From JAFMKE01 sp037624485 (lineage in GTDB: Bacteria; Bacteroidota; Bacteroidia; Chitinophagales; UBA8649): a stretch of DNA of 64,000 nucleotides. Location of the stretch: positions 1-64,000 of the forward strand of contig JASJJC010000001.1 in assembly GCA_037624485.1 (NCBI GenBank). The letters run 5' to 3'. The position numbers and the translations under genes were made by a program. The notes beneath the pieces were generated by a model. The model did not search any database. It was not told where the DNA came from and saw nothing but the letters and a program-made list of their open reading frames with translations. Position 1 is the stretch's first letter; each line of letters begins with the position of its first letter. Below, piece after piece: positions 17,704 to 25,199 of this stretch.

Positions 17704-19131
17704 TTAGTCAGCTGTTCTAACTGTTGTAGTAACTCCTATCCAGCATCCGATGCTGAACGATGAACCGACGCTAATATCAGGTCTCAAGAATACATCAGAT
17801 TTCGAAGGCATGTATTGATAATATTTATTAATTAATTTTTGCGCTTCATCTTTCACATTTGAGTCCATGTTTTTTGCTTTGTTCCACATGTCCATTGCAG
17901 CCCATACTACAACTTGGCTATCCCATCCTGTGCCACTTCCACATTTAGACCCACTAGAGGCATATAATCTTCCAATCAGTATAAAAGGCTCTCCCCATCC
18001 TGGACGTTTATTTGCCGCTTTATTAGCGTATGAGCGAGCAGAACTATAATCTCCCTTAGCTTGATAAAACTGTGCGATAGTAAGCAAGTTTTGTGCTTTT
18101 GTATTTTCATCAGTTTCTGTTTCATTCGCCTCCTGCATATATTGGATAGCAGCAGAGTACTGTTTATTTGAACTTGCTCTTTTAGCAAGGAAGGTAGCCA
18201 ATGCAGCACTCGGTTGTTGCAGATAAACTTTTTCAGCTACTTCAAAGAAAATAGGATGGTCATAAAGCTTGGCAGCTTTGAGCATCTTATATACTTTTAC
18301 TTGGGCAGCCATGTCATCTGGGCTTGCCAAGTATTTTTTCTCTGCAAGCGCACCGATAGTTTCTGGATTCAGGTAGCCATACTTTTCCATGTACTCAAAA
18401 CACTTATCTGCAGCACCTTTATATTTTCCGGCGCTATTTCCGTTAGCCATGTTATGATCTGCGATAACATTGATTGCATCAAAAATGTCAAAAACAACTT
18501 CTTCGTCAATAACTTTTGCAGTTTTGTGTGCCTTGATAGCCATTATCATCCATGGAGCAAGGAATGCAGCATTAATTTTCAACTTACTCGTTCCTTCTTC
18601 AGATTCAAACAAATCCACTGTATGGTTAAATAAATTGAAGACATACTCTTCATTCCCCTTGTTTCTTTTACTATACCAAGCGAAAGATTTTCTCATGGTA
18701 AGATCAGCAGTTTCACCAAAGCAGTGCAGTCTTACATCATAAATGGCCAACATTGAGTCAATATATGCAGTTTTAAGCACTTCATCTGTTGCTGCTTCTG
18801 CGTATGCTTTATAAATATCTACTCCATCAAAGTGCGGAGTTTCTCTTGCGCTCGTTGCGTTGATGTAAATATATTTCCATCCCACGTATGCGTCATTATA
18901 GTATTTTATTTTTGTTGCAAGGTCATCTTGATTATCCCCTTGTTTTTTAAACTCACGGTAAAGTGAGTAATTCTGAATAGCTTCTAGGCTATCTGGTCCC
19001 CAATGGGGTACTCCGCAGTTTACAGTGATTGCATCAGCAATAGCTTGCACTCTTGCTGGATCATCCTGTGCAAAAGCATGAAGGCTCGTCAGTGTAAGCA
19101 TACTCAGTATGAGGTGTTTTATCGTTTTCAT
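17704..19131 (-). CDS. Exported tetratricopeptide-repeat protein
   Basis: A 475-residue protein from the ATG at 19131, which gives a clean signal peptide ending HAFAQ; the frame is open to 19176 but that would add a non-signal prefix. The N-terminal half is unusual, with cysteines in CGVPHWG and LHCFGE. The C-terminal half contains TPR-like helical pairs (AAIQYMQEANE, AKGDYSSARSYANKAANKRP). It probably acts as a periplasmic scaffold. It sits between an outer membrane protein gene and lptC in an envelope operon, with 10-base and 8-base gaps. Confidence 0.82.
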   Translation of the reverse strand: MKTIKHLILSMLTLTSLHAFAQDDPARVQAIADAITVNCGVPHWGPDSLEAIQNYSLYREFKKQGDNQDDLATKIKYYNDAYVGWKYIYINATSARETPHFDGVDIYKAYAEAATDEVLKTAYIDSMLAIYDVRLHCFGETADLTMRKSFAWYSKRNKGNEEYVFNLFNHTVDLFESEEGTSKLKINAAFLAPWMIMAIKAHKTAKVIDEEVVFDIFDAINVIADHNMANGNSAGKYKGAADKCFEYMEKYGYLNPETIGALAEKKYLASPDDMAAQVKVYKMLKAAKLYDHPIFFEVAEKVYLQQPSAALATFLAKRASSNKQYSAAIQYMQEANETETDENTKAQNLLTIAQFYQAKGDYSSARSYANKAANKRPGWGEPFILIGRLYASSGSKCGSGTGWDSQVVVWAAMDMWNKAKNMDSNVKDEAQKLINKYYQYMPSKSDVFLRPDISVGSSFSIGCWIGVTTTVRTAD

Positions 19132-19141
19132 CGTTTCTGTT

Positions 19142-20455
19142 TTAATCAAATTTTCTTTTAATAAACCATCGATCACTTAAGGAATAAGCTAAAGTAAGTT
19201 TATAATAATTCTCTTTAATGGAGACATCACTTACAATTCCTCTTCTTCCAATTTCAACCGTCAGATTTAATCTGCTGTATGAACGATAGTTGCCCGTTGT
19301 TTTCCCGAACGGTAAACCAAATCCAAATGTCGTGCCAAACTCAGGAACTCCCGAATTATTCGAGCTTACACGAGATTGCCCGAAATTCGCTCCCAAACGA
19401 TAACTTACGTTACTTCCATATTTCTTGCTTTTAAAGTTAGGAGTAATTTCACCACCGACTTTAACGCGCCATTCATTGCTTAAGGCCAAATCATTTAGTG
19501 AGCTTGAGAAGTTTTCCCAATTCTCATAGTGAAAATCTATACCGGCTGTCCATCTGTTATTATTTCCAAAAGCAAGTCCTGCACCAAAATAAGCAGGTAG
19601 ACGGGTTTGTTCTTTAACTCCATATACGCCACCACTGGTCGAATCTATGGGAATCTCTTCACCCGTGAGCAAACTTGTCAGGCTGGAATTTGCGTATTTT
19701 GAAGAAAAACTTTTTATATTGAAAGAGGGGGCACCATATGCACCAATGGTCATGTAGATATTTTCACGATCCTTGTTTTCATTCTCTAATTTATTAATCT
19801 TGACACGATATTGAACACCAAAGTCGAAACTAACATCTTTAATACTCATTGTACTGTGTTTACTTGTATTGATATTGGCCAAAGAGTCGGTAAATAAAAT
19901 ATTCTCGGTTTCATCAAGCTCTCCAAACAAGAAATTGGTATTGAATCCAAAACTAAAATCCTTTATTTGCACACCATTGCCCCAAAACAACTTGTAGGTA
20001 GAGCCCGTACCTTTACTTTGGAAGTTGTAGCTGATGCCATCTTCTACAACACTGTTATTGTAGGTATAATTCTTAAAAGAATATGGAAGTAATCCGAAGG
20101 CCATTGCCCATTTTCTTTGCATTATTGGGAAAGCTAGCGCTATATGATTGACACCTCCATTAGCTGCATCCGTTAGCCGTGCCGTATCAGAAACAATGTT
20201 CCCATAGAGCTGTAAACCCATATCAAAAGTGGTGAAACTTATGGCAGAATAAGAGGCTGGATTTAAAGAGTTAATATCTCTCATGCCCCGAAATCCTGCG
20301 GATATACCCCCCATTGCTTTATTAGCCGAAAAAAGAGGGCTGTGCAAACCCCCTAAGCCAAATTGACTTTGAGGCGAAAAAGTTTGTGCTCTCATACTTG
20401 CTGTAAAAAACAGCAAGAATAAAAGACTAAATAAGGAGGATAAGTTAATCTGCAT
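19142..20455 (-). CDS. Predicted outer membrane beta-barrel protein
   Basis: A 437-residue protein with a signal peptide ending SMRAQ (residue 24) and a strongly alternating beta pattern through to the C-terminus (ending RWFIKRKFD). The N-terminal ANKAMGGISAGFRGMRDINSLNPASYSA segment region resembles Bacteroidota FadL/OmpP1-like barrels. A role as porin or lipid-related transporter is inferred. It overlaps coaX by 11 bases and is followed 10 bases later by the TPR gene, as is common around coaX in this phylum. Confidence 0.8.
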   Translation of the reverse strand: MQINLSSLFSLLFLLFFTASMRAQTFSPQSQFGLGGLHSPLFSANKAMGGISAGFRGMRDINSLNPASYSAISFTTFDMGLQLYGNIVSDTARLTDAANGGVNHIALAFPIMQRKWAMAFGLLPYSFKNYTYNNSVVEDGISYNFQSKGTGSTYKLFWGNGVQIKDFSFGFNTNFLFGELDETENILFTDSLANINTSKHSTMSIKDVSFDFGVQYRVKINKLENENKDRENIYMTIGAYGAPSFNIKSFSSKYANSSLTSLLTGEEIPIDSTSGGVYGVKEQTRLPAYFGAGLAFGNNNRWTAGIDFHYENWENFSSSLNDLALSNEWRVKVGGEITPNFKSKKYGSNVSYRLGANFGQSRVSSNNSGVPEFGTTFGFGLPFGKTTGNYRSYSRLNLTVEIGRRGIVSDVSIKENYYKLTLAYSLSDRWFIKRKFD

Positions 20456-21158
20456 TATATAATAAGATTCTGTTTAAGCCTATAGCTTGTAAATTAGCTT
20501 GCGCAAATATCTTATTTTTCAAGTGTAATTCAAACAAATAAGCATCTCCACCTGTGATTATTATTGTTAAATCATTGTAAATTGATTGAAACTGATCAAT
20601 TGTGCTACTTATTTCGCCAATTACACCATTAATCACCCCACTCTCCATGCTCTCTTTAGTGCTTTTCCCTATGAGTGATATTTCGGTCACTTTTTTCTGG
20701 CTTAGTAGGGGGAGGTTAGCAGTTTGCTTGTGCATTGCTATTCTTCTCATATCAATTCCGGGACTTATTATCCCCCCTTGAAAGACGGCATGTTCATCAA
20801 TAATATCTATTGTAATACAAGTCCCTGCAGAGATTATGAGACAGTTTTTTCCTGGAAAAATTGCATAGGCACCGGCAGCTAGAGCAATACGATCAGTTCC
20901 CAAGGATTCGGGTGTTTTATAATCTAAGCGAATAGGCAAGGGAGTCTCATTGGATAGGATGAGAAATTTTTCTTTATTTATAAATGCTGCGATTTTAGAC
21001 GAGGAGGAGTAAATGCCATGAACAAACACTTCCTTGTTCAAGGTCGATTCAATAGCTTTAACTTCATTATTGAGAAAGGTAAATGCCTTAATGAGTTCTT
21101 CCTTTTGAAAGAAATATATCTTCGTTCGAGTATTACCTTGGTCAATTACGCAATTCAT
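20445..21158 (-). CDS. coaX: Type III pantothenate kinase
   Basis: A 237-residue kinase for the first step of coenzyme A synthesis. The start at 21158 puts the phosphate-binding motif DQGNTRTK at residues 6-13, as in other CoaX proteins; the upstream open frame up to 21206 would add an atypical prefix. Further motifs are PESLGTDRIALAAGA, SAGTCITID and GGIISPGIDMR. It lies between the CapA-like gene (13-base gap) and the outer membrane protein gene (overlap), in a long minus-strand operon. Confidence 0.95.
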   Translation of the reverse strand: MNCVIDQGNTRTKIYFFQKEELIKAFTFLNNEVKAIESTLNKEVFVHGIYSSSSKIAAFINKEKFLILSNETPLPIRLDYKTPESLGTDRIALAAGAYAIFPGKNCLIISAGTCITIDIIDEHAVFQGGIISPGIDMRRIAMHKQTANLPLLSQKKVTEISLIGKSTKESMESGVINGVIGEISSTIDQFQSIYNDLTIIITGGDAYLFELHLKNKIFAQANLQAIGLNRILLYNAD

Positions 21159-21171
21159 AAATTGTCTAAGT

Positions 21172-22707
21172 TTATCTTGATTTTCTAACTCCATTATCAA
21201 AGGCAACTACATAAGCATATTTATGACCGTTACGTTTTACGTCTAAGCAAAAATCATTGGCTTGCCTCAAAACTTTATAATTACCTATCATATATTGAAA
21301 GTACTCATTTTCATAATAAGTTTCATACCCTTTCAGGTGCGAATAGTATTCAATATCAATAGGGATTTCTCTTCTTAGACTAAGAAATTGAATTTTATAT
21401 ACTAGCCCTTCATTGTTAACACTCTTCATCGTTCCAGGCTCTACGATGTCTTCTAAAAATCCGCTCAACGAATGTAACAAATGGTTTTCAACTTCTAAGG
21501 TAAATTCCTTATTTTCATTGAGTGGTCGTCGAGTAACAGTTAATACTTCAGCGACATCATCAATTATTTCGTCAGTCATATCATATTCAACCTCTTTCAG
21601 TTCGCCACTAAACTTATGCCTTACTTTTTCAGAGGCAGCGCTCATCCATTGTTGCTCAGTTGCAGATATGGGAACGGATAAATTATTTTTCTCCACTTGA
21701 GATACCGGCATGATCGCATATTTGGCTTGTCCACCATTGTCATACATGCTGCTAAAAGAGGGTATATAGCCAACATTATTAATAAATGTGACGCCAGAAC
21801 TTTTGTCTTGTTCAATAATTATTTCTAAGATACAAGCGCTATTATTCATAGGGTTTGATTTTGTGCTCACAAAATCGCCCAAGGAGTATGCCACAATTCT
21901 ATTTGTAGGATGTCCATTTATAATGTCATCTGTAACTTGGACCTCCTGAACTAATTTTGGGTGAGTTCCAACTACCACGTTAGCTCCTTCTTGGATTAAT
22001 AAATCAGCAAGCTTTTGTTGATCTATATTTGGCGAAGACTCGAATTCCTTACCCCAATTCATATAGACTATTATAAAATCAGCCCCTCTATTCTTGGCAA
22101 GAATCAAATCGAGTTTAATCTGTTTTTCATTAACGCCATTAATTAAAGGAGATAGCTCTGGGTAATAAGGGACTCCCTCAATATAATTAAGAAACGCTAC
22201 TTTAATTCCATTTTTTTCAACAATTGTGGGATTGCGCTTTGTCCGATCCTCTTCATTCTTAAATGAACCAATTTGAGCAATATGAATATCATTCAGAAAG
22301 TCTTTATTTGCGGTCCAATTGTCCAGCTCCTGATGCACTGTACTTCTGTTGGCATTCATGAGTAAATTAAAGCCGGCATATTTTAGAGCGATCCCGTATT
22401 CACTGGGTATCGATTGAAGCCCTGATTCAAGGTAGTCATCTTCTTGAGCAAATGAATTGCCTAGATTGCCAACTACAATATCTCCTAAATTGAGGACAGG
22501 TCTAATGTAATGAAATATGTATTGAAAATCATACTGTTTTTGATTTGCATTATATGAAGCATCTAATACGTTTTGATTGATAGTTAAATCTCCGACTAAC
22601 ATAATTTTAAGAAAATTACTTGTGTCGTTACTTACAAATTGAAGCTGAGCTTTCGAAAAAAAGCAACTACTTACGGTCAATGCTATGAGCCAATTCTTTA
22701 ATCTCAT
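21172..22707 (-). CDS. CapA-family (poly-gamma-glutamate capsule type) protein
   Basis: A 511-residue exported protein. The start at 22707 yields a signal peptide ending FFSKAQ. The CapA metallophosphatase-like fold is shown by MLVGDLTINQNV near residue 36, the NANRST segment, NWGKEFES, and VVVGTHPKLVQEV with YSLGDFV. The family was first linked to poly-gamma-glutamate capsule synthesis, but most members have unknown activity. About 170 residues beyond the usual domain end with no recognised motif. Its first 41 bases overlap the preceding gene. Confidence 0.82.
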   Translation of the reverse strand: MRLKNWLIALTVSSCFFSKAQLQFVSNDTSNFLKIMLVGDLTINQNVLDASYNANQKQYDFQYIFHYIRPVLNLGDIVVGNLGNSFAQEDDYLESGLQSIPSEYGIALKYAGFNLLMNANRSTVHQELDNWTANKDFLNDIHIAQIGSFKNEEDRTKRNPTIVEKNGIKVAFLNYIEGVPYYPELSPLINGVNEKQIKLDLILAKNRGADFIIVYMNWGKEFESSPNIDQQKLADLLIQEGANVVVGTHPKLVQEVQVTDDIINGHPTNRIVAYSLGDFVSTKSNPMNNSACILEIIIEQDKSSGVTFINNVGYIPSFSSMYDNGGQAKYAIMPVSQVEKNNLSVPISATEQQWMSAASEKVRHKFSGELKEVEYDMTDEIIDDVAEVLTVTRRPLNENKEFTLEVENHLLHSLSGFLEDIVEPGTMKSVNNEGLVYKIQFLSLRREIPIDIEYYSHLKGYETYYENEYFQYMIGNYKVLRQANDFCLDVKRNGHKYAYVVAFDNGVRKSR

Positions 22708-23341
22708 TCGATAGTATTGTTTTAATTTTTTGAGTATTTTCCTTTGAGTTCACTAGCATTCCTTTAGCAACATCTATAGCCTTAATGCTTCTGTATTTTT
22801 TCAGTTGACCTTGCAGTAAAAATTCAAATGGAGGCATCAATATCATCGCTATTTTTTCACCAATTCTAGATTCTTTTCTTTCGCCTAAAAGCAGAGAAGG
22901 TTGATAGATGCTTAAAGATTCAAATTCAACATTTTTCAAAGCTTCTTCCAATTCTCCTTTAACCTTACTGTAAAATACAGAAGACTTCGAATCAGCACCT
23001 AATGTAGTAATAACATGAAAATCCTTACAATTATTGTCTTTTAGCGCTTGCGCAAGTTGAAGTGGGTAGGCATAGTCTACTTGTTTAAAGGCATCTTGAG
23101 ATCCTGCTTTTTTAATAGTTGTCCCTAAACAGCAAAACCCAAAATCAACTGTGGGCAGATTTTGATAGTTCAAGCTAAGATTAAAATCAAATAGAATTTC
23201 TTGTAGTTTTTCATGCTTCACTTTTGATGGCCTTCTTACTAGACTATAGATTTTGTCAATAGTTTCATCCATTAGAAGCAGGTTTAAAAGATGACTACCT
23301 ACCAATCCACTTGCTCCTGCTATTAAAACAGTCTTTCCCAT
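22667..23341 (-). CDS. Atypical short-chain NAD(P)-binding oxidoreductase
   Basis: A 224-residue Rossmann protein with GASGLVGSHLL at residues 8-18, CCLGTTIKKAGS, and a YxxxK-like SVFYSKVKGELE segment. It resembles the HTATIP2/YwnB-type atypical SDRs, many of which have no known substrate. It is first in the minus-strand envelope operon that runs to lptC. Its 3' end overlaps the CapA-like gene by 41 bases, an unusually long overlap. Confidence 0.85.
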   Translation of the reverse strand: MGKTVLIAGASGLVGSHLLNLLLMDETIDKIYSLVRRPSKVKHEKLQEILFDFNLSLNYQNLPTVDFGFCCLGTTIKKAGSQDAFKQVDYAYPLQLAQALKDNNCKDFHVITTLGADSKSSVFYSKVKGELEEALKNVEFESLSIYQPSLLLGERKESRIGEKIAMILMPPFEFLLQGQLKKYRSIKAIDVAKGMLVNSKENTQKIKTILSNEIKELAHSIDRK

Positions 23342-23376
23342 TTAAATTTCCTTGAACCGAAGTAAAGATAAACACA

Positions 23377-23384
23377 TAACTTTG
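23377..23384 (+). promoter_or_regulatory. -7 element 4 bases before the TSUP permease gene
   Basis: TAACTTTG fits TAnnTTTG and ends 4 bases before the ATG at 23389. A TTG at 23352-23354 lies 22 bases upstream as a possible -33 box. Use of this promoter would give a leaderless mRNA. Confidence 0.5.
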
Positions 23385-23388
23385 TTCT

Positions 23389-24150
23389 ATGGATTTTTGG
23401 CAGATAATACTTGTGATAGCGGTTGGATTTATTGCAGGGATCATTAATGTAATGGCTGGCGGTGGTTCACTATTAACCATGCCCTTACTTATTTTTTTGG
23501 GATTGGATTCTACTATGGCAAATGGGACCAATCGTATTGCTATACTTTTTCAAAATGCAACTGCTATTGGCGGTTATCAAAGCAAAGGTCAAAGCCCAGG
23601 CAGATTTAGTATATATTTAGGTATTTCGGCTTTGTTTGGTGCCATCATTGGATCAAAGATAGCCTTAGAAATTCCTGATGGTGTTTTCAATAAAATACTT
23701 GCCGTTGTTATGGTTTTGGTGGTGATTATGACCTTGTTAAATCCTTCACTAAAATTAAAAGATGGTGAAAAATTAATAGTGCGATTGGATAAGAAGCACA
23801 AATTAATGGCTGTTGGAGCCTTGTTTTTAATAGGAATATACGGTGGGTTTATTCAAGCGGGAACAGGACTTTTTATAATGGCTGCATTAAGTTTTATAAA
23901 CAGGTATTCGCTTCTTCAATCCAATGTGGCTAAAGCAACTATAATGTTTATTTATACTTTAGCTACCATTTTGATATTTGCCTTGGATGGACAAATGAAT
24001 TTGTTTTACGGTTTGGCATTAGCAGGAAGTATGTCTGTTGGAGCCTGGTGGGCAAGCAGATGGTCTGCTGGTTCGGGTCAAAAATATATTAAATGGTTTA
24101 TGGTAATAGCGGTTTCAGCAATGGCAATAAGTCTGTGGCTGAAGACCTAA
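23389..24150 (+). CDS. TSUP (TauE/SafE) family membrane permease
   Basis: A 253-residue membrane protein with about eight hydrophobic segments. The N-terminal GFIAGIINVMAGGGSLLTMP segment and the second-half GFIQAGTGLFIMAAL repeat are the paired motifs of the sulfite exporter TauE/SafE family. Members export small sulfur or carbon anions such as sulfite, sulfoacetate or taurine-derived anions; the substrate here is not evident. It is divergent from the SDR gene, with only 47 bases between them, and probably stands alone. Confidence 0.9.
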   Translation: MDFWQIILVIAVGFIAGIINVMAGGGSLLTMPLLIFLGLDSTMANGTNRIAILFQNATAIGGYQSKGQSPGRFSIYLGISALFGAIIGSKIALEIPDGVFNKILAVVMVLVVIMTLLNPSLKLKDGEKLIVRLDKKHKLMAVGALFLIGIYGGFIQAGTGLFIMAALSFINRYSLLQSNVAKATIMFIYTLATILIFALDGQMNLFYGLALAGSMSVGAWWASRWSAGSGQKYIKWFMVIAVSAMAISLWLKT

Positions 24151-24156
24151 AACTAC

Positions 24157-24318
24157 TTAAATGCATAGGTGACTTTTGTCATCGATTTTCACGGATTGTA
24201 AACCTTCATTGGCAATGACATGCTTTCCCTCTGACGCTCCTGCACCAGCCAAAACTGAAATTGTAGCAGCTATATCGGTGCGGATTATTTTCGTAAAGTT
24301 GCTTGCATAAAAAGACAA
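24157..24318 (-). pseudogene. Possible small ORF or gene remnant, unrecognised
   Basis: A 53-codon open frame starting at TTG (24318) lies just after the alpha/beta hydrolase stop on the same strand. The peptide includes KIIRTDIAATISVLAGAGAS and ends in DDKSHLCI, which reads like coding sequence rather than random translation. It has no ATG or GTG start, and an in-frame stop precedes it. It may be the decayed 3' end of a longer gene. I do not recognise it. Confidence 0.25.
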
Positions 24319-24323
24319 TCTTT

Positions 24324-25151
24324 TCAGAATAATTCTTCAAAGAAGGAAGGCTCATCAAATGTATCGTTGAGTATATCATAAACGTGATGATGATAAGTGG
24401 AGTATTCGGTTAAATTATTATGTCCACCTCCTTTTATCCGTGTTAGGTGGCTGCGTTTATTCAATTGGCTTAGCTTCAATGCATGTCGGTAGGGTATCAA
24501 TTTATCATCGGTGCCATGTATGATGAATATTGGACATTTTACGTTTTGGATATGCTGGTAAGTGCGAATATGATAATTAAGTATAGAGGCAACCGGTAAA
24601 AAAGGTAAATACATTTTTACAAGATGGTACATACTGAAATAAGGTGAATCTAGGATTAATTTTTTTGGATGATTACTTGCTGCTAAACTTGCCGAGAAAC
24701 CAGATCCTATACTTCTTCCATAAATGATAATCTCGCTTTCTGCATAAAATTTTTTTAAATACCTATAAGCAATTTGGGTATCAAGCTCGATGTTGCGTTC
24801 TGATCGTGTACCACTAGATTTTCCAAAGCCCCTGTAGTCAATAACAAAGAAATCAAACCCTTTACTTAGAAAGTCTCGCGCATATTTCCCCCAGCCTTTA
24901 ATGCTTCTGGTGTTCCCTTTAAAATAAAATACAACTCCCTTACTTTTGGGGAGTTGAAAATGCAAGCCATTGATAATTTCTCCATCTTCAGTATCTAAAA
25001 AAAATTCGTAATGGGGATACTCAAATTGATACTTAAAATCGATATCTAGTTTTTCAGGATGGAAGAGAAAAAGCTCTTGGGTGTAGTAAAATAGAAGGCA
25101 AACAACTAGGTAAACTAATGCTAAAATACCTATCCATTCTAAAATAGTCAT
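24324..25151 (-). CDS. Membrane-anchored alpha/beta hydrolase
   Basis: A 275-residue protein with an N-terminal transmembrane helix (about residues 5-24) and an alpha/beta hydrolase domain similar to the YfhR/ABHD13-like peptidase-S9-type group. The nucleophile elbow is GRSIG with Ser147. Asp215 in HGTDDKL and His244 in GGGHNNL complete a plausible triad. An oxyanion region lies near FKGN at 77-80. The substrate is unknown; esterase or thioesterase action on membrane-proximal compounds is possible. It is 48 bases downstream of the parC gene on the same strand. Confidence 0.88.
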   Translation of the reverse strand: MTILEWIGILALVYLVVCLLFYYTQELFLFHPEKLDIDFKYQFEYPHYEFFLDTEDGEIINGLHFQLPKSKGVVFYFKGNTRSIKGWGKYARDFLSKGFDFFVIDYRGFGKSSGTRSERNIELDTQIAYRYLKKFYAESEIIIYGRSIGSGFSASLAASNHPKKLILDSPYFSMYHLVKMYLPFLPVASILNYHIRTYQHIQNVKCPIFIIHGTDDKLIPYRHALKLSQLNKRSHLTRIKGGGHNNLTEYSTYHHHVYDILNDTFDEPSFFEELF

Positions 25152-25199
25152 TCAGCAAGATACTTAATAATTTTAAAGATTGGCGGATTTTGCTGACGA

